In this document: one piece after another, positions 49,558-61,299 of the stretch | How positions within the stretch are numbered: position 1 is the first letter of the stretch | Layout: each line of letters opens with the position of its first letter | NCBI RefSeq assembly: GCF_028502605.1 | Contig: NC_079232.1 | Location: forward strand, 3,348,001-3,412,000 | DNA: 64,000 nt | Reading direction: 5' to 3' | DNA from: Trichoderma breve | Taxonomy: Eukaryota; Ascomycota; Sordariomycetes; Hypocreales; Hypocreaceae | Made by a program: the position numbers and the translations under genes | The notes under the pieces: generated by a model | Databases searched by the model: none | What the model saw: only the letters and a program-made list of their open reading frames with translations | What the model was told of the DNA's origin: nothing

Positions 49558-52500
49558 AGACCTCCTTACTGTTTTTCCGTTTCCTAGTCTTTATTTAGTA
49601 ATTTAGATTTTTATTATTAATTTCTCTATTACTTTATAATATTAGTATTACTTTAGCTTAGTTATTAAAACTAAAGCTGCTTTTTTTATAAAGCCTGTTT
49701 ATTTATTTTATTTAATCTAAGGTCTTTTAGTATTACTTTATTTTATAACCTAAGGGCAGAGCTTTTTAAACTTACTATCTTTAGCTAACTTAATAAAATT
49801 AAAGAAGTTTTTACCTTTAATATATATAATAATTTATATAGGTTTTAAAGTTAATTAAAATTTTATATACTATTATATATATTAATAATAGAAAATATAG
49901 TTAAGGTATTTTTTTCTTTTATATTTATAATAATTTTTTATATTTATATAGTTAAACTATATATAATAAACTATAAAGTCTTTATATTTAGTTTTTATTA
50001 TAAAAAGTTTATATAGTTTTTTATATAATAATTTTAATTCTTTAGGGTACTTTTAGTATATTTTAAGTTAATAGCTGTAGTAGTTATTTAATATATTTTT
50101 ATACTATTATAATTAAAAAGCTTTTACTTAAGCTTTTTTTATTATTTTTTTAATATATATAAAAGTAGGTAGTTTTTTAATATTTTTTTTTTATTTTATT
50201 TTAAATTTTACTAATTTATTTACTTTTTTATTCCCCTTTAACTTTATATATTTTAAAAATTATATAAGTATAATTTATTACTAGTTTATAAATTATTAAA
50301 ATATTAAATAGTTATTTTATAATAAGTTAAGTAAGGTATTATATAGCTTTATAAAAATAAATATATTATTAATATATATATAAATTTTATCTTTTACTAT
50401 TTTAATTAACTTATTTTATTTATATATTAAAGCAGCTTTAAGTACTTAAAGTACTTTTTAGATTTTATTATTAATTACTTTTACTTAATAAAGCCTTTTA
50501 TACTTTTCTTTTATTATTTAGCTATTTTAGTATATTATATAACTATATTTAATATTATTTTAATTTTAAATTTATTTAAATATACTATTATATTTTTAAA
50601 AAGTAAGTACTTAAGTTATTTATTAAAAAATTTTATTACTTTTTTTTTATTAAATACTATAATAAGTTTTATATAGCTTTTTAGTAGTAGCTTAATTAAT
50701 ATTATCTTAGGTATACTTTTATATAATTACTATAGTCTTATATACTAATTTAAATAGTAAAAACTAGGGGTTTCCTAAAGTCTTTTTATAAAAGGGTATT
50801 TTAAGTTTAGTTATTTTAATTTAACTACTGTTAATAACTTAGTATTTTTAATTAATATTTCTGCTAGTAGGATCCTAGCTTTTTTATAAAAGATAAAAGT
50901 AGGGGTTATTTTTTATATTAAAAGGGCTGCTTTTATAATATTTTAGACTATTTAATTTAGTATTTTTATTATAGTTCTATAGCTTATTTTAGTAGATTTT
51001 TTTTTATTTTATATAGGTTTTTTTTTCTTAGGTATTAGATTTTAGCTTTATATAGGAGAAAAGGTAGTACTTTTACTGTAATAATAGTTTAGGCTACCTT
51101 AAGGTTTAGTTTTTTTTTTATATTATAAAAATTATATAAGTAATTAACTATTTATACTACTATAGTTTACTTTTTTTATATATATATATTAAATTATAGT
51201 TTTTTATTTAATTAAACTTTTAGCTATTTTATAGCTTTTTTTAATATTTTAGCTTTATTATTATAAAATATTAATAAAATTATTTATATAGTATTTTTAT
51301 TTTTTAAAAAGTTTATAATCTTTATCTTCCTTAAATTAAATATAATTATATATTATAACTTTATTATAATTAAGTTATTAACTACTTATATAACTATAGT
51401 TATTATATTTTTAAATATTAGGTCTATAAGCAGGAGCTTAATATTATTTATATATTTATACCTATAGGTTAGTTATTTAGCTTTTATTAAAGGTTTAATA
51501 TATAATAAAAATATAATTAGTAAAATAAGTAAGCTTTATAATAGCCTATATTTAAAAGATTATATATTTAAAGTATATTTATCTAACGTAATATAAACTA
51601 TATAGTCTATTATAAAGGAGGTTATTTATTTAATAATATTATTAAGCTAGCTTTACTATATTAATTATATTATTAATTTATTTTTAAAAATTATATTAAA
51701 GGCTTTTTAAATATTTATAATAATTAATATTACTATTAGGTTTTTAACTAATACTTACTTTATATTATATATAAAGGTATTAATAATATTTATAGTTAAT
51801 TATTTTAGTAATATATTTACTTAATTTAGGTAAAAAACTTTTTTTAACATTATAATAAATATTATTTTTTTAGTAATAAGTTTTTTTAGTTTTTTTAATA
51901 AGTAAAATAGTAATAAGATTAATTTTTAAGACCTTATATTTATAAGATCTTTTTTTCCTAGTTTTAAGATTATAATTATTTTAGTAATTTTAAAAATTAC
52001 TAAATAATATTTTTTATTTAGGTATATTTAGTATAGTTTTTAAATATATTAACCTAGTATTAGCTATATTAGTTATAATATTTTTATAATAATACTATTT
52101 TTTTTTAATATAGTATTACCTACTTTATATATATATTTAGTTACTTTTTTTATAATAATTAAATAATCTTTAGTAAGTTTTTACTTTTATAATATTTTAT
52201 AATTATAATTTATAAGGATATTATTTAAGTTATTTATTTTTTTTAAATATGCTTTTTATATTATATAAGCCTTATCTTTAGTAGTATAATAAATTTTATT
52301 TTTAATTTACAGCGGTAGATATACTAGCTTATACTTAGGTTTATATTAATCTAGCTTTTAAAATATATTTATTAATTTTTATATCTCCTCCGCTAATATT
52401 TAAAAATATAGCCTTACTACTACTTTAACTACTTTATATAATTTTAGCTTAGCTTATTAAGCTTTATAATTATATTATATAAGTAGTTTTATTTATACTA

Positions 52501-52789
52501 CTTAAAGTTCTTTATATAGTTTACTATATTCTTTATTCTACTATAGTTTAACTTAATATTTACTATTTTTTTAATATTTAGTTATTTTAATACTATTTTT
52601 AATTATATTCTTAATTTACTATACTAAGGTATTTATATTTTTTATAATATATAATTTATATTAAAAGTATATATATAATTATATTAATAATCTTAGTAAA
52701 GTATTTTTTTTTTATTTATTAATAATTATATATTTATTTTTACTAAATTACTTTAATAATTTTAATATTATTTTTATTAATATAATAAA

Positions 52790-53400
52790 GTAATTACTTT
52801 TAATAGCTAAATAATCTTTAACTATAGTTATAGCTTTAAATATATTAGTAAATATTAAGTCTAGGATGTTTTTAGCTTAATATATTAAGGTATTTTATTT
52901 ATTAAATAGGTAAAGCCTATTTTCCTTAGCTTATTTAAATAATTATAGTTTTTATAAACTTTATAATTTACTTATTTACTAACTATAGTTAGTAATATTA
53001 AAATCTCCTTTAATAATTATTTATTTAATAAGCGTTTACTATTAGATTTATAATATTAGTCTTTACTTTTTAAATACCTAGTATATATTAATTATATTTA
53101 TAATATTATTTATTTTAATTCTAAGTATATTTTATTATTAAAGAAGTTTATTTAGTAATATAATTATTTTTTTTAAAATTAATACCTTTAGTTTATTATT
53201 TTAGCTTATTTATATTTATATTAATAAATAGGTAGTATATTCTAGCTAGTAGACTATTATACTTTTACCTTTTTTAGTAAAAGTATATAATTTTTATATA
53301 AGTATAATATTATAATTATATATACTAGCTAATTATAAAGCTATATAATAATATTTATTATATTTTTTAATATTTACTTAAAAAAACTTAATAATTTTTA
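52790..53400 (-). pseudogene. LINE endonuclease (APE-type) domain relic
   Basis: Read on the minus strand, the start has F-F-stop-V-N (53,390 region; the stop is TAA, where RIP would convert a Gln codon), then IAL-stop-LA and IILI-stop-KLYTFTKKG. This is the layout of the N-terminal 'QVN ... IQEP' part of fungal LINE endonucleases. Further on IIIKGDFNITNYS contains the GDFN metal-binding motif (52,997-53,008). After it come ENRLYLFN and LDLIFTN, with KSNY at about 52,790 where the family has the final SDH. The order and spacing over about 200 residues match AP-endonuclease domains. Numerous TAA/TAG stops show that it is dead. The enzyme would have nicked target DNA to prime reverse transcription. 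Confidence 0.75.
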
Positions 53401-53439
53401 ATTTCTTAAAGATTATTAAATAAAGCTATTATAATTTAT

Positions 53440-55150
53440 TTTTTTTAAAAGTAAGGGGGAGGCTGCTTTAATTAATAAGGGGAGATTAAGCTAAGGGATT
53501 TATAGATAAAGGGGGGTAAGGTAAGAGAAGAAAAAATAGTTTTTTTTCTTCTTTCTTTTATATCTCCCTATCCTTTAAGTTTTTTAAGTTTATTATAATA
53601 TCCTTTTTTAATTATTTTATTTATTTTTCCTTATATAATATTAAAATAAAAGTATTACTTTAAAAAAGTACTTTAGTAAAAATATAAACTATTTTATCTA
53701 AAGCTAATTTTATTATATTTAAAGTAGGGTTTAGGTATTTTAACTTATAAAGCTTTAAACCTATTATTTTAACTCCTTTTTATTCTTTTTTAATTAATTA
53801 CCTTAATTATTTATTAACTTTCTTAAGTTTAGCTAGGTATTTACTATCTATAGACTTATATAATCTTAGGTAGTTTATATATTATTTATATTAATATACT
53901 TTAATATATATAACCTTATTATATTTATTATAGTATTATTTTTATATATATTTATATAAGTTATAATAATTTTAATAAATTTTATATTATTTTAGTACTA
54001 AATTTTTTACTAAAAGTAATATTAGTATAAAAATATTAAATAGTTTTTAAAACTTTTTTATTAACTATAGGAAAAAAATAAAAAAGCTATAATAAAAGTT
54101 ATTATCCTTTTCTTTATTTTTCTTTATTAAGTATATATTAACTAATTCTAATAGTATTTAAGCATAAGCTTTATTTTTAATTACTTAAATAATATCTTTA
54201 ATTTTATTTTTTTAATAAAAAATAAAATACCTTATATTATAAATTATATAAGTATACTATATAATAAATACTTTTAGGTTTATAACCCCTAGTACTTTAA
54301 TAAGCTTATTTTATTTTTTAAGTATTTTTTATTAAATATTTTTATTAACTAGCTTAATAACTTATTTTAATTTAATTAAAACTACTATTAGTATATTAAT
54401 AAGCATAATACTTAGTATTTTTATAATATAAATATAAAGGTTATAATTATTTACTTTCTCCTTACTATTAGCTAAAAAGTAAATAAAGATTTACTTATTT
54501 TTAATAATTTTATTTTTTTACTTACTTTACTTAGGCTTTTTAGCTATATAAAGGTTATTAACCTTATTATTACCTAATACTACTATTTATTTTTTAAATA
54601 GTTTAATTTTTACTACTTATATATAGGTTTTATTATTCTTACTTAGTTTTTTATTTCCTAGGTTATTATATTAATAATTAATAAAATAATTAATAAAATT
54701 CTTTATAAAGTTTAATTTATACCTATTTATAAATAAACTAATAGTTTTATTAAAGCTTTTATAAAAAGCTTTAAATACTTATTCTTTAGCTTAAAGTTTT
54801 TTTTATATATTACTAATAATATCCTTAGTAGCTGTTAATATAATAGCTGCTTAAGTAAAAAAGTCTAAGATATTTTAAGTAAGCTTTTCCTAAGTAGCTT
54901 AAGGACCTTTTTTACCTTTAGCATTAGTTTTACCTTTCTATTATAATATTAGTAATAAAATTATATTTTTACTAGTTTTTTTAATATTTAATAAAATAGT
55001 AAAGTAAGTTATTTTTAAAGTTATAACCTTTTTTAAAATTCTACTTTATCTACCTCTTTTTCTTTATATAGCTAATATAGCCTTAAGGGTGGAATATTAT
55101 TTATAGTATATATTAGGGTTTTTACTATGTTTTACACTTATTTTTTAATA
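53440..55150 (-). pseudogene. Probable first reading frame region of the LINE, unreadable
   Basis: This lies upstream of the endonuclease on the minus strand, where LINEs of this type carry a nucleic-acid-binding protein. The boundary is marked by a G-rich plus-strand stretch (GTAAGGGGGAGG at 53,451 and AAAGGGGGGTAAGGTAAG near 53,509). I found no intact zinc-knuckle motif, so the assignment rests on position only. Confidence 0.35.
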
Positions 55151-55185
55151 GAAGGTGTGAAAAAGTAAGATAAAAAGAGAAGGTT

Positions 55186-55218
55186 GTAGTAGAAGCAGTA
55201 GAAGTAGTAGAAGCAGTA
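55186..55218. repeat. Right 33-base direct repeat flanking the LINE
   Basis: Partner of 49,354-49,386. See that entry for the two transition differences. Confidence 0.6.
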
Positions 55219-55910
55219 GTATATTATATTATACTACGTAAGGAAAATATAACCTTACTTTATAATTATTATTTCTACTACCTTTAACTTTAAATTATAA
55301 TTATATAAAAATAAAATAGCCTTAAATATTAATTTTAGTACTATTTTAACTATTAATTATTAATATAATTACTAATTTAATATTAAGTAGTAAATTTTTA
55401 TATATAGTAAAATATTAAATAGTAAGTTTTATTTATTTATAGCTAAAGATTTTAATATTAAATTTATAAAATTAAAGGTTTAATATAATTATATAATAAT
55501 TAAATAAAATTACTAAATTAGTTATAAAAGTAAAAAAGTAGTTATAAAAAAAATAAAATAATAATTATATATATACTACTTAAAAGAAAGTATATACTTA
55601 AGCTTAAAAGATTAAAGTTATTATTAAAATACTTTTTTAATATTTTTTATTATTTAGCTTTATATTTTCCTTTAATACTTTTTATTACTTAGCTTTATAT
55701 TTATATAGTAATATATTTACTACTTTATAATATAATTAAAATATATAATTATATTATAAATAAGTATTTAAAGTATATTAAGTATTAAGTAAATATATAT
55801 ATTAAATTAAAATAAATAATACTAAGTTCCCTGCTTAGATTTTTTTTTTCTTTTTTTATATTATTATACTTATTACTACTATTATTATTTAAATTATTAA
55901 TATTTTTATT

Positions 55911-56045
55911 ATACCTCCTAAAGCTACTGCTTTTAAACTTAATAGTAAAAGTAAGCCTAAGGTTAAAATTAAGGCTAAAGCTTTTATTAATAGTATAGTT
56001 TATTTTCTTTTACTTTTTTTATTTTTATTTACTTTTTTTTATTAA
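55911..56045 (+). pseudogene. N-terminal relic of a lysine-rich protein, copy 2
   Basis: An open frame begins with ATA (probably a RIP-mutated ATG) and reads IPPKATAFKLNSKSKPKVKI, then KAKAFINSIVYF, before running into Leu/Phe-rich sequence and TAA at 56,043-56,045. A GTATAG at 55,993 would suit a mutated fungal 5' splice site, so the basic part could be a short first exon of about 27 codons. It is preceded by an ATT-rich run, as in copy 1 (46,860-46,965). The lysine- and proline-rich start resembles a nuclear, DNA-binding protein tail, but no family is recognised. Confidence 0.5.
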
Positions 56046-56455
56046 TTTATTTTTTAAAAAAGTTAAAAAATAAACTAGTATTATAAACTTTAAAATATAA
56101 GTTTATTATACTTACTTCTCCTTTTCTTTAATTAAAAGATCTACTATATAAAAGGTATATTTAAAGTATAATTATAAGTAGGATTATAAATTTTAATAAA
56201 TATATAAATTTAAATAGTAGTAATAATACTAGTTTATATTAGTAATATATAAATAGTAGTTATAGTTATTTTCCTTAATATACTTACTTTTACTTTATTA
56301 TTTTATTTTTAGTTAATTTTATATTATAGTTAATTTAAGCTAGTGCCTTTTATAAAAAAATAGCTTATACTTTTTAGGAAAAGGATAAAAAAGTAATTCT
56401 TTTTTTTTAATTTTTTATACTTTATATATATTAATAATAAAAAGTAGTAAACTAA

Positions 56456-56647
56456 TATTATATAGCCTTATATTTATTACTTAATATAATTATAAATAAT
56501 AATTTAGTACTTAAACCTGTAGAAAATAAAAAAAAGGAAAAGGATAATAATAATAATAATAAGATTATTATTTATAAAAAGCTTATAAAGCTTAAAAAAC
56601 TATTTTTAAATATATCTTTAAATAATAATTTAAGAAAGGAGATATAA
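56456..56647 (+). pseudogene. Second coding relic downstream, Asn/Lys-rich
   Basis: After a TAA at 56,453-56,455 the frame is open for 63 codons to TAA 56,645-56,647. It reads LKPVENKKKEKDNNNNNKII and then IYKKLIKLKKLFLNISLNNN. The Asn run is encoded by the AAT array that appears as (ATT)n and (TTA)n in segments C2 and C1. It lies about 400 bases after the MPPK-like start on the same strand, so both may belong to one interrupted gene of the TIR element. Confidence 0.45.
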
Positions 56648-56749
56648 TATTACTACTACTACTTTAGTTATTTTATTATATTTATATTTATTAATTATAT
56701 TATATATTACCTCTCCTACCTTTTATTTATTTAAATTTAAAATAATCTA

Positions 56750-56910
56750 AATTTCTTCTCCTTTTTTTACTTATATTAAAAAAATCTAAATTCTTTTTCC
56801 TTCTTTTACTTATATTAGAAGAATTTAAATCTTTTATTTTTATTAGTTTAATTAAAAGAATTTAAATTTTTTATTTTCTTTACTTAAATTTAAAAGTATT
56901 TAAATCCTTT
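56750..56910. repeat. About 40-base imperfect tandem repeats
   Basis: TTTTACTTATATTAAAAAAA and AATCTAAATTCTTTTTCCTT alternate about four times and continue across the miniature element to about 57,360. Reversed equivalents occur at 45,830-45,960 and 35,040-35,140. Confidence 0.65.
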
Positions 56911-56923
56911 ACTATTATTATTA

Positions 56924-56931
56924 CCTATTTA
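56924..56931. repeat. 8-base target duplication, left of miniature element 1
   Basis: CCTATTTA, matching CTTATTTA at 57,325-57,332 except for one C/T, the change expected from RIP. Confidence 0.75.
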
Positions 56932-57324
56932 CAGGGTTGCCAATTAGTGACGATTCGTTTCGTTAATACCTTGAAGAAAATAAAACGAATTTTTTTTATT
57001 ATTCGTTATTTATTATTCTTCAATTTTCTAAGCTAAAGAAAACAAAACAAAGGTATTCGTTATTAATAACAATTCGTTAACAAAGGTAACGAATTTACTA
57101 ATAACTAGCTTAATAAAAATATTATATAAGTAAATTATATATTTTTATAAAGTTTAAAAGCAGGGCTATAATTTTATATTTTCTTTTATTTTATATTTAT
57201 TTTATATAATTTATTATTTAATAAATAAATATCCTTTGTTATTTATTTTCGTTAATAAAAAATTCCTTTGTTTTGTTAGTACTCTGAAGAAAATGAATAA
57301 CTATTAATGAATTTGGTAACCCTG
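56932..57324. mobile_element. hAT-like miniature inverted-repeat element, copy 1 (393 bases)
   Basis: It begins CAGGGTTGCCAATTAG and ends AATTTGGTAACCCTG, whose reverse complement CAGGGTTACCAAATT gives an inverted repeat of about 15 bases with few mismatches. CAGGG ends and an 8-base target duplication are typical of hAT elements. Subterminal ATTCGTT/AACGAAT words repeat in both orientations. There is no reading frame, so it is non-autonomous. CpG survives (GACGATTCGTTTCG), making it one of the least mutated pieces here. It sits within segment C of the second TIR copy. Confidence 0.85.
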
Positions 57325-57332
57325 CTTATTTA
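57325..57332. repeat. 8-base target duplication, right of miniature element 1
   Basis: CTTATTTA, partner of 56,924-56,931. Confidence 0.75.
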
Positions 57333-57954
57333 CTTAAATTTAAAAGAATTTAGATAAAAAAGATAAAAGCTTTATAAAGTTAAATTATAATAATTATTTA
57401 TTATTAATTATATTTATTTTTATATATCCTTAGGGGATTTATTTATAAATAATTAAAGACTTTACTATTATACTTAGCTTTACTAAAATAATAATTATAT
57501 TTTTAGAATTAGCTATATTATAATTAAGATTTTCTTTAGCTATACTACTACCTTTAACTTTATTAAATTAATAACTATATTAGAAAATATAAATTATAAT
57601 ATATTAATTAATTATATTTAAAAACTATTTACTACCTTTAGCTTTATTAAATTAATAATTATATTATTTAAGTAATTAATATTTACTTTTTATTTTTTTT
57701 ATAATTCCTTTATTTTATAATTAGCTTTAAATAATTAAGTTTATTATTTAAAAATATTTATAACTTAAGTATAAAATTATATTTTAACTTTTATATAAAA
57801 ACTAAATTTTAAACCTTTAGGTTATATTTCTTTTATTACTTATATAGCTTTTATTTATATAGCTATTACTTTTTAATGCTTTTTTAAATTTACTATTATA
57901 TTAACTTTTTTTTAATTTACTTTTTTTTAACTTTATTTTTTTTTAAAGGGCTTT

Positions 57955-58055
57955 ATTAAGGCTGGAGTATATTTTTATAGTATTATTAATATTAAAGTAT
58001 ACTTTTATAATATTATTAAAGCTAAAGTATACTTTTATAGTTTAATAAGATATAT
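57955..58055. repeat. About 40-base imperfect tandem repeats
   Basis: Units containing AAGTATACTTTTATA or a variant recur near 57,965, 57,993 and 58,024, corresponding in position to the GCAGCAG-rich part of segment C2. Confidence 0.55.
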
Positions 58056-58484
58056 TAGTAAAATAGTATTATTAATTATTATTATCTTTTTTATTATATT
58101 TATTAAATTATTATTAAATATTAAGCTTTAAAGTATTATTTTTTTTAAAAAAAATTTTATTATTATTTTTAGTTTTAAAGAATATTTAGTATTTAAAAGC
58201 TAGTAATAGACTGCGTAAATATTTTAATTAATTACTATTTTTAATATAATTTAATTTAATTTACTTTATTTTTTAATTTTTAAAAGTATTAGTTTTATAT
58301 TTTTATAATTTTTTATATTTTTTTAATAGGTTAGGAATTATTAATATTAATAATATTATAGGTATTATTTAAATATATTTATAATAGCTTAGTATATCAT
58401 TAAGGTAGTTTATTTTAGCTTTTTTATATATAATAACTAGGTTACTTTTAAATTTATATTTATATATATTAAACTTAGTTAGTA

Positions 58485-58605
58485 TAGTAATAAAATTAGT
58501 AATAATTATAAAATTAGTAATAATTATAAAACTAGTAATAATTATAAAATTAGTAATAATTATAAGATTAGTAATAATTATAAGATTAGTAATAATTATA
58601 AAATA
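58485..58605. repeat. 18-base tandem repeat, about 7 units (reversed)
   Basis: Units of AATTAGTAATAATTATAA with A/G and C/T variants (AAACTAG, AAGATTAG). This is the inverted counterpart of 44,550-44,675. Confidence 0.9.
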
Positions 58606-58640
58606 AAAGATAAGTTAATAAAAAATAATAGTAAATTTTT

Positions 58641-61200
58641 AATAAAGGTAGTAGTAGAATAAACGGGACTTTTAATTTTAGTAAGTAATACTTTATAAAA
58701 ATAAGTAATAGTAAAAATAAAATACTTAGTAGATTAATTAAAATATATAAGTATATAGTAAGTATAAAAAGTTATATTTTTTTTTTTATAAAAAATAAGT
58801 ATTTATTTTAAATATTTTATATAATATTATTATTATAATTAAAAAGTAGTATAAAGATTACTTTCCTTTAAAGTAGTAATATAATTTACTTAAGAAGTTA
58901 TTTAGGTTTATTAATATTTAAGTAAAAGACTAAGGATATAAATTTAAGAAGCTTTTAAATACTTTAAAAAAATATATTTAAAAGACTTTTATATATAAAA
59001 CTAGTTATTAATTTTTAATTAATATAAAGGAGTTTTTAAATTATATAGTTTAAAGTATATAATATTATTAAAAAATATATTTTTAAATATATAATTATAT
59101 ATTAAGTTTATATTTATTTACTTATTTAGTTTATTATAAACTTAAGGTAAAATAAAATTTAAATTTTAAAAAGCTAGTTAAAGTTAGTATAGTTTTTAAA
59201 AAAATTTAAATTTATTTATATAAAAATAAAAATAGTTTTATAATATAGTAAAATATTTATAACTAAAATATAGCTTTTAAATAAAAAATATATAAAAGAT
59301 AAAGTTTAATTTATACTTTAGTTAATTAGCTAAAAAGTAAAGGATTTTAAAATTAAGTTTAAGTTAATAAAGATAATTATATAATTACTTTTTTTTATAT
59401 ATATTTAAAATTATTAAAATAGCTTTAAAAATATTTTAATTTACTATTATTAAATTATATTTATAAAATAAATAAATATTAAATACTTTTTTTTAATATA
59501 ATTACTATTAATATTTATAAATAATTTTTTTATATTATATTTATATTTTTTAGTAAAAAGTTAAAAAAAAATTATTTTTAAATATTAAATTAGCTTTATT
59601 TAATTTATAAAGTTAATAATATAAGATATTTATTTATAATATTACTTAATTACTATATTATTTATATAAATATTATAAAAGTAGTATTTTTATTAATATA
59701 ATTATTACTTTATATTTAGTATATTAATAAAGTAGTTTTATTTTATTATTAACTTATATTTATAAAATAAAAGTACTTAATTATTATTATGTTAGAAGTA
59801 ATAAAAAAAATATTATTTTAAAAGTAAAATATATTTTATAATTTTTAGTTTTTTATTATTAGTTTTTTAATTAAAGAGGAATTTTAAAAGTAAGTTATAA
59901 AGTTTAAGTAGTAATATATTTAATATTATATATAAAAAGTTATTTATATTAAAATAACTTAGCTTTAGCTATATAAAAAAAAGTTTATTAAAGTTTAAGT
60001 TAATTAATATATATACTTTAGTAATATAATTATATTTTATATTAAAGGTATTTATTTACTAATTAAATTTTACTTTAGTAATTAGTTTATATTTAATTTT
60101 TTTAAAGTTTAGTAAGTTATAAAATAATTATTATATAATTAACTATTAAAAATATAAGTTAATTAAAGCTAGTAGTAAATTAAAATACTAATTAATTTTT
60201 TAAATAGCTTATATTTAGAAATATATAGTTGGGTTTTATATAAGGCGTTATATAAAATTAATATATAATAAAAATAAGGCCTTTTATAGTAAAAGGATTC
60301 TCTGCTTTTAATTACTTACATTAGGTTTTTTATATAATTTTATAATTTACTTTATATTTATTAATTATAAACTTTATAAAAGTAAAATTAAGTTTTTTTA
60401 TTATTATACTTTTATATATAATAGTATTTTTAATAGCTTAAAAAGCTAATATATTTAATTAAGCCTAATTTAATTAAAGATCTACGAATACTAAAGAAAT
60501 TTAATATTCCTTAGTTAAGTATTTGATAAAAGCTTAATAAGTTTAAATATATTAAAAAGTAAAAGAAAGTAATACTTTAATATAATAAATATTATTAATA
60601 TAAATATATAAAAGTATTAAAATTATATTTATAAAAATATAAAAAGTATTTAAAGTTAATTATTATAATAATAAAACTTATAAAATTAGTTAAATCTGTA
60701 AAAATAATAAAATTTATAAAATTAGTTAAACCTATAAGACTAAAGGTAGTAGATTAAAAATAAAAGTTATTATATAATTTTCCTAAAGTTATATATTAGT
60801 AATATAAACTTTAAAATAAGTTTAATATAATAATTAACTTACTAAAAGTAATATAATAAATTAAAAATATTATAAAGTTATAGGTTTATTATTATAATAT
60901 TTTAAAGTATTATATAATTAATATTTAAATTATAAATAAATAGGTAAATATTATATAAGTTTATATTAATAAAAAAAATAAACTAAGGAAAAGATTAGTA
61001 TATATAAATTAGTTTTATAAAAAAGAAAAAAGAGTAAAATTATAGGTTATAAAATAGTTAGAAAATAATTTAATAAAAAGTTAAAGGTAAAGTATAATAT
61101 AAATTTAAGAGTAAGTTAAGGAGTATAAGTATTATTAATAAAATTTATATATAAATAAGTTAATATAAGGAAATAAGAAATATATATTTTATATTTTTCT
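58641..61200. other. Middle region of the second TIR element, unreadable
   Basis: By position it corresponds to the reverse of 41,850-44,440. Words such as TTAAATATATAAGTATATAG and scattered CTTAAG survive. One less mutated islet lies at 60,220-60,330 (GTTGGGTTTTATATAAGGCG and GGATTCTCTGC). No clear reading frame was found. Confidence 0.4.
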
Positions 61201-61299
61201 TACTTTAAAATATTAAAAAGTAATTATTATAATTTTAAATTAATTTAAATATATTATTTTAAATTTACTATAGGTATAGTTTTTTAAAAAGATAAAAAA

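Larger units (their letters stand above)
49387..55185 (-). mobile_element. 5.8 kb LINE retrotransposon (minus strand), RIP-degraded
   Basis: It is flanked by 33-base direct repeats and inserted in the trinucleotide-rich array. On the minus strand the order is a 5' part (55.1-53.5 kb, probably the first reading frame), a purine/pyrimidine-rich spacer near 53,450-53,530, an apurinic endonuclease-like domain (about 53,400-52,790), then a long degraded region where reverse transcriptase is expected, and a GC-richer 3' end (49,400-49,570). The size fits Tad-type or related fungal LINEs. It is less eroded than the element it interrupts, so it probably inserted later. I could not read the reverse transcriptase catalytic motif. 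Confidence 0.7.
56200..58640 (+). mobile_element. Segment C of the second TIR element copy
   Basis: The reverse complement follows 44,500-46,600 and the C1 fragment, including the 18-base array (58,485-58,605) and the TATAATAACTAGGTTACTTT stretch (58,429). It is interrupted by the 393-base miniature element at 56,932-57,324. Its coding strand is inferred to be plus, continuing from 55,911. Confidence 0.6.

Noticed and set aside
49387..55185. LTR retrotransposon with the 33-base repeats as remnants of LTRs
   Set aside because: The flanks are too short for LTRs and are array units, and the readable domain is an AP-type endonuclease rather than protease or integrase.
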